A stretch of DNA of 64,000 bases, from contig NC_135786.1 in NCBI RefSeq assembly GCF_051106095.1, positions 144,383,001-144,447,000 of the forward strand, read 5' to 3'. This stretch comes from Pogona vitticeps (Eukaryota; Chordata; Lepidosauria; Squamata; Agamidae). Of the stretch, positions 10,601 to 21,484 are shown piece after piece. How positions within the stretch are numbered: the stretch's first letter is position 1; every line of letters starts with the position of its first letter. Under the pieces are notes generated by a model. That model was not told where the DNA came from and ran no database searches. It was given only the letters and a program-made list of their open reading frames with translations. The position numbers and the translations under genes were made by a program.

Positions 10601-11487
10601 TGGTGAAAAGGAGATGTAGAGCTGGGTGTCATCAGCATACTGATGACATGAGGCTCCACACCCCCTGATGACCCCACCCAGCGGTCTCATATAGATGTTA
10701 AACAGCATTGGGGAGATAATCGACCCCTGTGGGACCCCACAATTGAGATTCCACGGGGCCGAGACATTCTCCCCAAGCTGTACTCTCTGGGGTCGGTCCT
10801 CCGGGAAGGAACAGAGCCAGGCTAACACCAAGCCACCTATTCCCAACTCGGAGAGCCTCCCCAGGAGGTTACCATGGTCAACGGTATCAAAGGCCGCCGA
10901 TATGTCGAGGAGAACCAACAGAGACACTTTACCCCTGTCAGCCTCCCTCAACAGGTCATCGTACAGGGTGACCAATGCTGTCTCTGTACCATGGCGTGTC
11001 CTGAAGCCCGACTGGAATGGATCCAGGGCATCTGTCTCATCCAAGTGGGCTTGAAGCTGATCAGCAACCACCCTCTCGACCACTTTGCTCATGAAAGGAA
11101 CATTGGTGATGGGCCTATAATAGCCAATCTCGTCCGCTGCCATATTAAGTTTCTTTCTAATGGGCCTAATTAGTGTCTCCTTGAGGTCAGATGGAAACCT
11201 GCCCTCAAGGAAAGACCCATTTATTATTGCTGTGGCCCATTCTGTTGTTTTCGGCCTGGCTGCTTTGATTAGCCAAACCGGGCAAGGGTCAAGGGAGGAG
11301 GTGGTGGCTCGACAGCGATCAAGCACCTTGTCCACAGAATCAGGCATCACAGGGTGAAAGGAGTTGAAAATCACCGGGCAAGACGGAGCGCTGGACATCT
11401 CTGTTCGACTCATTGTATTTAAAAAAGGAGAGAGCTCCCGGCGGATGGCCTCCACTTTAGATTTTAAAAAGGCACAAAATATATTTT
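10532..11487 (-). pseudogene. L2 reverse transcriptase, N-terminal part
   Basis: This frame holds the palm and fingers of an L2-type reverse transcriptase. It begins in the linker before the RT (LKSKVEAIRRELSPFL), passes the AFDTVDH motif and the GVPQGS motif, and reaches the catalytic YADD box. The endonuclease domain is absent because the copy is 5'-truncated. After YADDTQLYISFSPTAGDA the frame goes wrong at about 10,575-10,600, where a small indel shifts the protein into the frame of the next entry. No promoter or intact start is present, so this is a dead copy. The open frame continues to 11,563, but the part beyond 11,487 belongs to the host RTE. Confidence 0.8.
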
Positions 11488-12160
11488 TTGATGGACAAAA
11501 TATTAATAATTTAAGATAAGCAGATGACCCCATCTTACTGGCAACGATGACTTGGAATGACATTTGGTGGAAGTGAAAGAAGAAAGTGCCAAAGCAGGAC
11601 TAGAGTTGAGCATTAAGAAGACAAAAACCATGACTACAGAAGAACTTCATATCTTTAATTTTGACAATGAAGAAATTGAAATTGCTAAAGGTTTTGTATA
11701 CCTTGATTCAAATCCAAAGGGAGACTGTAGCCAAGAAATCAGAAGGGCAGTAATGAAGGAACTAGAAAAGATTATTAAGTGTAAGGATGTGTGTCCTTAT
11801 ACTTGATGTTGGAGCAGAGCTTTGCAGATACACTGGGCTTCCTGAACAACAAACCCATGGGTCGTAGACAAAATCAAGCCTCAACTATTTTTGGAGGAAA
11901 AAAATGATGAAACTGAAGCTGTCCTACGTTGGGTACATCATGAGAAGGCGGGATTCCCTGGAAAAGACAATAATGCTGGGAAAGGTGGAAGGCAGCAGGA
12001 AAAGAGGAAGACTGAGTATGAGATGAACTGATTCCCTAAAAGAAGCCATAGGCTTGAGTCTGCAGGAGCTGAGCAAGGCAGCTGAAGACAGGACATTTTG
12101 AAGATTGCCCATTCATAGGGTTGCCATGAGTTGAGAGCAACTTGACAGTACATAATAAGA
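11488..12160 (+). mobile_element. RTE-clade LINE, 3' piece of split copy
   Basis: The reading resumes with NINNLR and ADD (the RT catalytic box), then VKEESAKAGLELSIKKTKTM. It continues, with several stops and shifts, through a C-terminal region resembling HLMRR..SLEKTIMLGKVEG and ends near 12,160 after the 3' sequence TTGCCATGAGTTGAGAGC. With 9376-9602 it forms one old RTE copy split by the L2. The tail resembles that of the RTE-tailed SINEs at 7566, 22,485, 28,124 and 61,490. Confidence 0.75.
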
Positions 12161-13641
12161 TTGTAAGAAGGCTGCAATCAATTACAAAGTGGAATGAAAT
12201 GGCTAGTCTTATCCTGACACTTGGTCAACAATCTTAAATACAATTTTAAAAACAAGCCGGATCAATATGTGCAAAATAGTAGTCCCACCACCTCCAACCC
12301 TGGTTCCTGTTACCCTCCACACATGGAAGGTGATGATTCTGAAGAGGGCAGCCCCCTGAATTTGTGTGTGTGTGTGGGAATCTCGCTACACATTTGAAAA
12401 TCAGGGCTCTGTTACACATGGAGTTCTCTTACGGCTCTTTGCTTCAGACTTGTCATCTTCCATGCATTGTAGGCTGAGGGAAGTGATGGTAGAGAGGCAG
12501 AGTTAGTACCTCTCTCACTTATGACTCAACATACATTTTAACACCAACTTGCATTTGTAATGTCTTAATCATAGTGCTTAGGGTAAGGGTTTAGGGATAC
12601 ACCCACCTGAATTTGATGAGGCAGATTTCTGAGTAGGCATGTCCCAGATGATAATGATAACTTGCTTTGCATGGGGAAGGGTTTTTTGTTTGTTTTGTTT
12701 TGTTTTTTTACAATGGAGCATACTGCCAGTGAGTGGGTAGTCTGCCTCTGTTTGTTTGCTTGTTTGTTTTTAAAAATACAGACAGCTGCACTCTCTATAA
12801 GCAGAGCTAGGTGTTTGCCCTGGATATTTTGATATCCCAGGTGGTGGTTGACCAGATGGCTTCCTCTGTGTTGGGCTGTCCATGCTTTGCTGGTAAGGGA
12901 GACCTGAAAAGATCACCCCATGCACATAGAATATTATTATATTTCACACAGATTTCCTGCTGCCTTTGATCATAAAAAGATGGGAGCCTGTGGTTTTTCT
13001 TTGTTCGCCAGTGTCTTTCCCTTTTGTTTACAAGCAGCTGAGTCACTGCTGAGTAATCCCGAGGGCTGTGCAGTCTACGAAAAAAATCAGACACAACAGA
13101 ACCATGCCCGCCTCCATTCTTGCTTGGCCCTGCCCCATGAAAGGACCTTGCATACATATTCAGGACCCTGTCCATGCAGTGGGCAAACACTGTCAATGGC
13201 ATGATAGACTAGTTGATGAAAAGCAGTCTATGACCTTCAACTGGTGACACAGCCTACAAATGGTCATTCTTTTGTGTATGGGTTAATGCTTAGACTACTA
13301 GGTGGCAGAGATCACTGAAAAGGGAGATGCTCTGATGCAGAGTCGTTTTGCCACTGCTTTGTCAACTGCATGGCTTCAGGCAGCTTGAATTGTTGACCTG
13401 GATTCATCACTGGAGAAGACCATGAAATGAAGGAACCCTGTTCTGTTCTCAACAATGTGAAAATCATGCTCACAATATTTCAAGCTTCATTACAGGAGAC
13501 AAGCAGATGTGTAGGACCACAGTTGGCCAACTTTTGCATTCTGAAACATCAACCTGTTCTTTAGGTTGCAGTCCAGGGTTGGAAGGTTATTTAGTTACAC
13601 CAAAACTCAGGTGGTTGTGGTGATGGTGGTGGTGTGAATTT
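12161..13641. other. No gene seen; short GT and T-rich runs
   Basis: It holds a short (GT)n at about 12,362 and GTTTT-rich runs at 12,680-12,770. No recognisable exon or mobile element. Confidence 0.5.
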
Positions 13642-13730
13642 CCAGATGTCACTGGGCTGCAAGTCCCATTGCCCTAGTGAGGACAGCCAATGATGAGGAA
13701 TACTGAAAAATGCAGTCCAACTACATCTGG
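13642..13730. mobile_element. Worn foldback MITE
   Basis: The ends form imperfect inverted repeats: CCAGATGTCACTGGGCTGCA at 13,642 against the inverse complement of 13,711-13,730, 16 of 20 matching. The layout resembles a widespread reptile repeat of the 'aactcccatcatccc' type. A second, more worn relative lies at 45,661-45,744. No target duplication is clear. Confidence 0.45.
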
Positions 13731-14057
13731 AGAAACACTGTTTCACCATCTTGACCTACACAAGTAAGTTAAGTTTAAGTGTATTGTATTGGCTAAAAAC
13801 CGTCACAGTTGATTGAGATACAAATATGATCAAGTAAAATCATGATAAAATCACAGACATGTAAAATAATAAGAGAAAATCAAGGGGACATGTGTGGGTG
13901 CCCCTTCATATCTGGGAGTCCCCTGCACAATTGATCACAATGGCTCTCAAGAAATTAGTGTGGATGTTTCTGGCTACTTTTGCAAACAGCGCTGTTCTGT
14001 ATGTAACATACGGGGTTAGGGTGCAAATGTGCATTCAATTGGTTTGACAATGATTCC

Positions 14058-14380
14058 TATTCATGATGGCTACATATCACCTCTAGTAACGGCCACTACA
14101 ACTCTCTGTACCAGTCCTTGTGGGCTTCCAAGAGGCATAAGGTTGACCGCTGTCAGAGCAGAATATTAGGCTACATGGCCTTTGGTCTGATTTAGAGGGC
14201 TTGTATTCTTACCATAGATGATATGATAAATTACACATATACAGAAATCAGATGGGACAGATCACACAGGAAAGCTTCTTTATGTCTTGCTTGTGAATTT
14301 GATGAAGCACCTAGCTGGCTTGTGTTGGAAACAGAAGGCTAAACTTGAAGGACCTTGATCTGATTTAACAGGGCAGTTCC
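14058..14380 (+). mobile_element. CR1-like 3' fragments, two pieces
   Basis: Two pieces, about 14,058-14,215 and 14,280-14,380, each carry the worn amniote signature 'tggttggccactgt...gctggactagatggacc...ggtctgat'. I recognise it as a common reptile LINE/SINE 3' region, probably CR1-related, from memory of the family only. There is no coding capacity. Confidence 0.45.
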
Positions 14381-15404
14381 TAGATCAGCGGTGGTGGGTG
14401 CCCATTGTGGTTGGTGGGCTGGAAGGCGTAGCAACCAATGATGGCTGGAGCCATTCTGAACAATGCTCCACTTGCCCTAATGGATAGTCCTCTGCTGTCC
14501 TATATTCTTACTCATTAACAGTTCCTCTCTGGTTTATGTATTCAGAAACAGCCCTGTAGCTACACCTTTCTTCCTAGGCCTGGCCTTTTGTCAATATTAG
14601 TTTGTGTTTCTAACACCATTTGCTTCCAGCAAATAATCCTGTAATACATAGCCAATGTGTCATGTTCCCAACTACACAAACACCAATATTGTCCGATTAT
14701 GTGACAGATCTTTTTTTTAAGGGCGACTAATGCCTTCATTTTGACATAATCTGGAAAGCTATCCATGCCACTTGGAGGTTTTTTTTTGCTGTTGTTGTTT
14801 TTTTGCTGTGAGTGGCTCCTATGTGGCTGAGGAAACTTTTAAGCCAGGGTTAACAGTATGCAGACTATGGACTGTAAGCAAAACCTCAGGCCATTTTTGG
14901 AGTCTCACCAGTCGCACTGAAACTCACAGATTCTTGTAGTATTTAATTCGTAAAAGTCTGGTTTGGATCCACGCATATCCAGGTATGGCTAATCCTCAGC
15001 ACACAGCTTCTGGAGCAGTTTATAAACTCAAATGCAAAAAAACATGAACTTTGGTGTAATGAACCATTTCAGATTTTCAAAGGATGGGCTGACGCACTCA
15101 ACTGCAGTCACAGTTTATTGACGAAGTCTCATTTGAAGTTGGATTTAAGGTAGTTTATATCCTGACATTCTGATAAAAACCGACAGTTAAGCCCCAAGAT
15201 GGGAAATGTTGCTTTCCCATCTCTGCCTCCAGAATCCCACAGCCAGGATATCATTGGCATGCTCTCTGTGGGACACGGGAAGTGAAACTATTGCCTTAAA
15301 AATCAAAGAACAAACAAACAAATAAAATTGATCTTTGTTACATCTGTATAAGGCAAGTATGACTACCTGATTTAAATAATAAAACTATAAATAAAATAAA
15401 AATA
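14381..15404. other. No gene seen; unassigned DNA
   Basis: No recognised exon or element family. A short T-rich run lies near 14,790. Confidence 0.5.
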
Positions 15405-15499
15405 TAGTGGTGCCTCGCTTAGCGATGTTAATCCATTCTGGAAAAAACGTTGCTAAGCGATTTAATCGCTAAGCGAAATTAAAAAGCCCATAGAAACGT
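15405..15499 (+). mobile_element. Left end of a mariner-like MITE
   Basis: It starts TAGTGGTGCCTCGCTTAGCG, the same terminal repeat as the MITEs at 24,944 and 51,351 (CAGTGGTGCCTCGC). It is cut off after about 95 bp, next to a short (GT)n(TA)n and another MITE at 15,519. The right half may continue beyond that insertion, perhaps as the palindrome at 15,787. Confidence 0.6.
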
Positions 15500-15518
15500 G
15501 TGTGTGTGTGTATATATA

Positions 15519-15779
15519 CAGTGGACCCTTGACTTACAGACGGCTTGACTTTCAGACTTTTTGAGTTACAGACTTCTCTGGCCGCAAAATTTAGGTTTGA
15601 CTTGCAGCCTGAGAATTGACTTACAGACCAGAAAAAAACCAAAATGGAACAAAAACGGCCTGTTACGGGATTAATCGGTTTTCAATGCACTGTAGGTCAA
15701 TGGAGAAGTGACCTACAGACTTTTTGACTTGAGAACCGCCTTCCAATACGGATTAAGTTCTCAAGTCAAGACCCCACTG
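15519..15779. mobile_element. 261-bp Tigger/mariner-like MITE, copy 1
   Basis: The terminal inverted repeats are CAGTGGACCCTTGACTTAC and the inverse complement of CTCAAGTCAAGACCCCACTG, flanked by TA on both sides (15,517-15,518 and 15,780-15,781). It is the same length as the copy at 38,349 and about 97% identical to it by eye. There is no coding capacity, so it relied on a transposase supplied elsewhere. Confidence 0.8.
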
Positions 15780-15786
15780 TATACAT

Positions 15787-15906
15787 AGCAAATAAACCTA
15801 CTTTCCCCCTAAACCCATGATAGCATGGAAGCAAAAATTTTATATATATATAAAATTTCTGCTTCCTTGCTATCATGGGTTTAGGGGGAAAGTAGGTTTA
15901 TTTGCT
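15787..15906. repeat. 120-bp near-perfect palindrome
   Basis: The left arm 15,787-15,842 and right arm 15,851-15,906 are each 56 bases and pair at 54 positions, with an 8-base TATATATA loop. It lies 7 bp from the 261-bp MITE. TA occurs at both outer ends (15,786-15,787 and 15,906-15,907), so it could be a tiny hairpin MITE. Alternatively it is the remaining interior of the mariner-like element starting at 15,405. Confidence 0.85.
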
Positions 15907-16883
15907 AATAATAAACTTGAAATTTTTAAAGTATGACATAGTCAAAGCGCTTATTTCACGATATCTGTCTACATGTTTTGAATCATGTATTTGGTAGACA
16001 GTAGAAGATATGAATGAAAATCCTAAGCATCAGCAATGCCTGTAATAGCAGGAGTATTGACCTCCTCATTTGTGGTGTACTTACCAATCATCTAATGAGA
16101 GTGGGGAGCGGGAATGTATGGCCGGCCTTTCTACAACTATAAAATAGATTGTTTGCTTACCTAAGCGTCTGAACAGAGCCTGCTACAGTCGACACTAACT
16201 GAGAAGAAGAATTTGGCACTGCAGCTGCCTATTTCACCTCTCAATGTAGTGTGGTTAAATTATGTCATCTTCTGATTTCAGCTACTTAAGTGTTGCATTG
16301 CGTATTGATGTTGCAACTATACCATTCAAGGCTGTTTAGAAGTACTGTGTCACTAAAAAAAGCAGGACTTGTATATTTGTTCAGAGATGGGGGTTGCAGG
16401 TATATGTACACGTTAACACTCAGCACATGTCCACGAGTTCTTTATGCTGGCATTGAACCGTGAAGCCAAATCTCTGAAAATAAGCATAGGCATTACAGCA
16501 CCCCCTAGTGTTCCATAGAGAAAAAAGCCCTTACGGGATTGGAAGGGCCAATGACACTATAGATATAGAGAATATTGAAATATGCTGGAAGGCAGTCTCT
16601 GTGGGTTGATGGACTATGTCATGTAGCTCCAAATGTAAATATTAAGTAAAGGAGGGAAGAAGGCAGATGATGGTTTCAAATAGGAGCATTTTTCATCACA
16701 GATGGCTACATGCAGATGTGGGAACCTAGACACATAGGAGCCTAATGACACTCATAACCAATGAAGAAGTGGCAAATTTGGAAGTGCTGGCACTCATCAG
16801 TCTCCCTAGACAGCATGCCCCAAGGACAGTCTAGAAATGCAGGCATCTGGATCACTCCCTATCAACAAGGAAGAGGTACTCGG
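15907..16883. other. No gene seen; unassigned DNA
   Basis: No recognisable exon or element family. Confidence 0.5.
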
Positions 16884-17475
16884 TAAAGTTAAAGGAGCCT
16901 TGTTGTGCAGTGATTAAACTGCAGTACTGCAGCCAAGATGCTGCTCACAACCTGAGTTTGATCCTGATGGGCTCAGTTACCCAGCTTGAGGGGACATGGT
17001 GGTGCTGCAGGTTAAACCACAGAAGCCTCTGTGCTGCAAGATCAGAAGACCAGCAGTCATAAGATCGAATCCACGTGAAGGAGTGAGCTCCCATCGCTTG
17101 TCCCAGCTCCTGCCAACCTAGCAGTTTGAAAGCATGTAAATGTGAGTAGATAAATAGGTACCACCACAATGAGAAGATAACAGCGTCCCGCATCTAGTCG
17201 CGCTGGCCACGTGACCACAGAAACTGTCTACGGACAAACGCTGGCTCTACAGCTTGGAGACGGGGATGAGCACCATGCCCTAGAGTCGGACAAGACTGGA
17301 CTAAATGTCAAGGGGAACCTTTAACTTTACCTTACCCGGCTTGAGGTTGACTCAGCCTTCCACCCTTCAGAGGTCCATATATTGAGTACCCAGTTCATGA
17401 GTGGGTGGGGGGCAATGTGTAGCCTGCATAATTAAATTGTAAACCACCCAGAGTATGCTTTAAGTGCTATGGTCT
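16884..17475 (+). mobile_element. Older tRNA-derived SINE split by a Sauria SINE
   Basis: The 5' half (16,884-16,990) has a tRNA-like head with a B-box-like region around GAGTTTGATCCTGATGG. The 3' half (17,346-17,475) carries GTTGACTCAGCCTTCCACCC and ends with AAATTGTAAACCACCCAGAG, a tail shared with L2/CR1-type LINEs. A Sauria SINE separates the halves. Confidence 0.7.
16991..17333 (+). mobile_element. Sauria SINE, near full length
   Basis: I recognise this squamate SINE from GTGAGCTCCCATCGCTTGTC, CTGCCAACCTAGCAGTTTGA, GATGAGCACCATGCCCTAGA and the end GGGGAACCTTTAACTTTACC. It has a tRNA-like head and a 3' region with GAGTCGGACAAGACT, which resembles the BovB tails in this window (GAGTCGGACACGACT), in line with the known use of BovB machinery by Sauria SINEs. 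It is flanked by a 12-bp duplication ACCC(A/G)GCTTGAG at 16,979-16,990 and 17,334-17,345, one mismatch, which shows the insertion into the older SINE. Confidence 0.85.
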
Positions 17476-18611
17476 GTAAGTGGCACACTTGTATTGGCTC
17501 TTAATTGCTCATTCAAAACCAAACTGCCTTCACATACTTTGCACTAAAACTAGGATAATTGGTGGCATTATATTCTTCCTGGAAAAGCCCATTTCTCTTC
17601 CAGCTAATATGAGGATTGAAAACAAAGTTAAAGGGAAGTGGTGAACTGCACAGAGGTGTCAATGATGCTGTAGTCTCAGTTATGGAGAAAGTCTTGTGGC
17701 TTTGACTCTGTGAGCTCTGGAGTCTCTACACTGTTGCTGATAACAGGCAATAACAATTTTAAAAAAAATCGGGATAGGATGTAAGCCTCCCCCCTCCCGC
17801 TCTTCTGTTTTTGACTTCCAGAGAACGTAGCAGACCTCATTCTGCTGTAGGGTCAACCCTCTTCCCAAGACTATAGTCTGAATGCTATAAATAGCCGCTA
17901 CTTTTGCACAGAGAAGTGCAACATAAGTATTTTTGCTTGAGAAATTGCTTCCTGATAGGGACAAACAAGAGACAGGGAAGTGACTTTTCTATTTGATTTC
18001 ACACACAGTGACTTCCATGATTGACACTCAGTGTTCAAGAAGCTTGCCTAAGGTGACTTCGATCAGCATTTCTTATTTCAGCTTCAGCAAGAGAAAAGTG
18101 GTGGTTGGTTTCTATTTCCTGATCCTAACACACACTTTCATTTGCATTCTAGAGTTTGTCTAGTGTGCCTTTTCTTGGGAATTAATATCTGTACCCCCAT
18201 AGAAGATAGCTGGCAATTTCACCCTCTCACTGGATGGGGCTGTAGGTGGATCGAGGGCCTCAAACCAGGTAAAAAGTGTCTGTTAGGAACAAAATTATTG
18301 GTAGCTATTATTCGTTTATAGAATATTGTTTGGTGAATTGTTGGCCTATTTATATATATTCTTAACAAAAATTCTCATTAAGAAGTGTCCATGAAATTTT
18401 GGGCCTAGTTAGACAATATGGCTACTGCTGCATGTTCCCTCCCTCCCCTTATATTTGTCAGGATCATGGTTTAATTCTTTTAAAACAGAGATAAGAAGGG
18501 GAGGTTTGCCCTTTTCCTGTGTACCTTTTTCATGTCAACAAGCTTCCTCCTCAACTTTAGAAGGATGCTTGTTATCTTGAGGGAAAGATGCTAACAACAG
18601 GTTCTCTTATA
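17476..18611. other. No gene seen; unassigned DNA
   Basis: No recognisable exon or element. Confidence 0.5.
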
Positions 18612-18795
18612 GGGCAAAATCTATGTGCCATCAAGTTGGAACTGACTTATGGACACCCTCCTATGGTTTTCAAGGTAAGTGAATTATTTAAGGATTGATT
18701 TTACCAGTTCTACTGCTCCAGTGGTTATGTATGACTGGGCTGGAATTCAAACCCAGGGCTCTTGAGTCCTAGTCCATCATCCTGTCCATTACTCT
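18612..18795 (-). mobile_element. Old RTE-tailed SINE
   Basis: The segment GTGCCATCAAGTTGGAACTG followed by a worn body and tRNA-like head (inverse complement near 18,750-18,790) matches the family at 7566 and 22,485, at lower identity. Confidence 0.55.
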
Positions 18796-19115
18796 ATGCT
18801 AAATAAGTAGTTTGTTTTTTTAAAGCTCTCCTACCCCACTATTCCATCCAATATCATGTTCCCTGTCCGGGATCTTAGAACTCAAGGAATCTTGACAGAA
18901 GCTGAGATTGAATTAGCCCAATCTATTTTTGGAAGATAACTAGCAAATGAGATATTCCTGTCCATTAGACTTGAGTCCCCTAAGGGCCAAGCTACATGCT
19001 ATCTTGCAGATCCACTACTAGATCTTTGCCCGTGTGTTGTTGTTTTTTTAGTTCTTTTTAAAAACATTCTTCCTAAAAGTAGCCACAAGGAAGTGATGGT
19101 GGTGGTGGCCATCTT

Positions 19116-20080
19116 GTTTGGATTGAGTTTCAATTTATTAACCCTCATCCAGTCCATTATCAGGTCCAGACACGAGTTCAGCACAGAAACCGCCTCACCT
19201 GTATTGGTGGAAAATGAGAGGTAGAGCTGAGTGTCATCAGCATATTGCTGACTCCTCAGCCCCAACCTCCTGATGACCTCTCCCAGCGGTTTCATGTAGA
19301 TGTTAAACAGCATGGGGGACAGTATCGAGCACTGAGGAGCCCCATGACATAAATGCAAAGGGACAGAGCAACTGTCTTCCAGCACCACCCTCTGGACACG
19401 GTCAGCTAGGAAGGAGCGGAACCACCATAAAGTGGTGCCCCCAACTCCCAGCGAGCCTATCCAAAAGGACACCATGGTCGATGGTGTTGAAAGCCGCTGA
19501 GAGGTCCAGGATTATCAACAGGGTCACACTCCCCCTGTCTCTTTTCCAGCAAAGGTCATCGTACAGGGCAACCAAGGCAGTCTCCATACCAAAACCCAGC
19601 CTGAAACCCAATTGAAATGGATCCAGAAAATCCATTTCGTCCAGCAGCGCCTAGAGTTGCCCGGCCACAACCCACTCCAACACTTTGCCCGAATAAAGGA
19701 GGTTCACCACTGGTCGGTAGTTAACCACCAGCCTTGAGTCCAGGTTAGGCTTTTTTAGGAGTGGCCAAATTACCACCTCTTTCAAGGTGGTATGGACAAC
19801 TTCCTCTCTATCCAGGCCTGCATCAGACAAATGTACACCATCATCTCTGTACAATTCAGGCTGTCTCACCAGTATGTCTGGGTGTAACACCGCTGATACC
19901 AGGTCAGCCTTCATGGCTTTTCTAACCTCCTGGTTGACTCCACGCCTAGAGCAGTTAATACATCTGGGGGTCACACTCAGCCCTCCATATCAATCTTGGT
20001 ATTATGTCCAACCAGATAATACTTACTCCCAGGAACCTAGCCTTAATGGCCCAGAAATCATCAATCACTTGTAGAATAAG
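19116..20080 (-). mobile_element. L2/CR1-like LINE with SGNH and RT parts, 3' piece
   Basis: On the minus strand this reads from the end of an SGNH-hydrolase-like region (PELYRDDGVHLSDAGLD) directly into reverse transcriptase (HTTLKEVVIWPLLKKPNLD, LIILDLSAAFNTIDH, FNIYMKPLGEVIRRLG, QQYADDTQLYLSF, VNKLKLNPN). It stops at about 19,116. The frame changes at least twice. It continues upstream at 21,502 past an L1 insertion. No endonuclease region is seen between the SGNH part and the RT. Confidence 0.75.
19999..20063 (-). other. Spacer of the SGNH-RT LINE before the L1
   Basis: The minus strand reads as IPRLIWRAE and similar, which matches the tail of the SGNH-like region. It shows that 19,975-20,080 and 21,502 onwards were once continuous. 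Confidence 0.5.
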
Positions 20081-21484
20081 GTAAAAAACCAAGAATTAAA
20101 ATGAAAGCAATGCAAGATGCCAAACAAAGAGCAGGTTGTGATCTTCCAGATTGGGTATTATATTATAGAGCCTGTGTATTAGTCTGGATAAAGGAATGGA
20201 TAACTTTAGATAAGGATAGACTACTCAAGTTGGAAGGACATGCTTGAAAGTTAGCTTGGCATGCTTTTCTATGGTATAAAAAAAGATAAAGAGTAGAAAA
20301 GTTTCAACTTGCATATGATAAGAAGAGCCCTACTAGGGACTTGTTAAAAGATCATCAGCAGATTTCCCAAAAACCACCAGGCTGGATATCACCCATAGAG
20401 GCCTTTACACAACCTAACCTCATGACAGAAGCGAAACTTTTAGGATATCAGGATCTATTGAAAATGATTGTGAGTTAAGGTCCAAAGAAGAGTTAAAAAC
20501 AGAAAACATATATCTAGACTGGTAGTCCAGAGCACAAGTGGAATCTAGGTATAGAAAAGATAAAATAGAGGGCTTTTACACAGAACAAACAATATTCAAT
20601 AAACTTCTGCTGGGCTCAAATGATAAAGTAATTAAGAAAATGTATGATTATTTGCTTGAAATAAAAATGCAAGATGAGATGGTAGAAAAATGTATGATTA
20701 GGTGGGCACAACATATAGGACATAAAATTGATATTGAGCAATGGTTGCAAATATGGAAAAAGAACATAAAGCTCACAAATCCAATAGATTTCAAGGAGAA
20801 CATATATAAGATGTTTTATAGATGGCATGTGACTCCAAAAAATTGTCAAAGATTTATACAGAGGTGTCAAAGGTATGTTGGAAGTGTAAAGCACAAGAGG
20901 GAAGCTTTTACCGTATGTCGTGGACTTGTTGAGAAGTGAAACAGTATTGGATAGCAGTACATACTCTGTTACAAAAAACACTGCTTTGTAATGTTCCACT
21001 AACCCCAATGTTTTTACTGAGCATTATACTAGATAATATAGATAAGACAAAAAAGTGCTTAGTTATATATATATATAGTCACTGCAGCCAGAATTCTTTA
21101 TGCTAAGAATTGAAAGAAATTGGAGATACCGAAACAAGAGGGACTCATTGAGCAGATACAGGAAGAGGCAGAAATGGATATTCTATTAGAAGTGTTGAAA
21201 GACTGTCCAATACAAAAGGCAACTGAATGATGAGATTTATTATATAAATGGCTTGAGTCACCAGATAGTGCTTGAATAACATAGAATTAAACTAAGATGT
21301 AACTGTAAGTTGAAACCTGGAGGGCAATCAATTTGCCGAAAGGCAAAAAGTCGACTTGATATTGCAACATGAACAGATTGGATGATAGTACATTTTGTGT
21401 TCTCCTTCCCCCTCCCCCCCATATTCCCCTCTACCTTTTGTATTCCTTACCTTATCCCTAGTTGTTAAAAATAAAATTAAAAAA
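20081..21484 (+). mobile_element. L1 LINE 3' fragment, 5'-truncated
   Basis: A plus-strand fragment of about 1.4 kb ends in an A-rich tail and is flanked by the 17-bp duplication ATCACTTGTAGAATAAG (20,064-20,080 and 21,485-21,501). The open part 20,538-20,939 encodes the C-terminal region of an L1 ORF2 protein: WAQHIGHKIDIEQW, then IYKMFYRWHVTP, the conserved L1 C-terminal block. No RT or endonuclease remains. The insertion is in the host LINE on the opposite strand. Confidence 0.85.
20538..20939 (+). pseudogene. L1 ORF2 C-terminal fragment
   Basis: 133 residues with the L1-typical block ENIYKMFYRWHVTPKN, followed by worn C-rich sequence where the family has its cysteine motif region. There is no catalytic domain, so the fragment is non-functional. 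The reading is interrupted on both sides. Confidence 0.75.

Larger units (their letters stand above)
9603..11487 (-). mobile_element. L2-like LINE, 5'-truncated, inserted in an RTE
   Basis: A minus-strand L2/CR1-group LINE of about 1.9 kb covers reverse transcriptase through its 3' end. It is recognised by LLDISAAFDTVDH, GVPQGSIISPMLFNIYM and YADDTQLYISF, then by the L2-type C-terminal segments VQNAAARLLTGVR and FSAVAPHLWNNLPPEI. The 3' end has the common lizard signature of a cell-membrane-like GGGCGGCTTACAG block (inverse complement) and a GATT-repeat tail. It lies in the middle of an RTE LINE, whose two halves read on across it. Confidence 0.85.

Noticed and set aside
10695-11054. Plus-strand frames of 99-119 residues
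   Set aside because: Antisense shadows of the L2 reverse transcriptase.
12807-13202. 131-residue minus-strand frame
   Set aside because: No similarity to known proteins that I can recognise, and no supporting signals.
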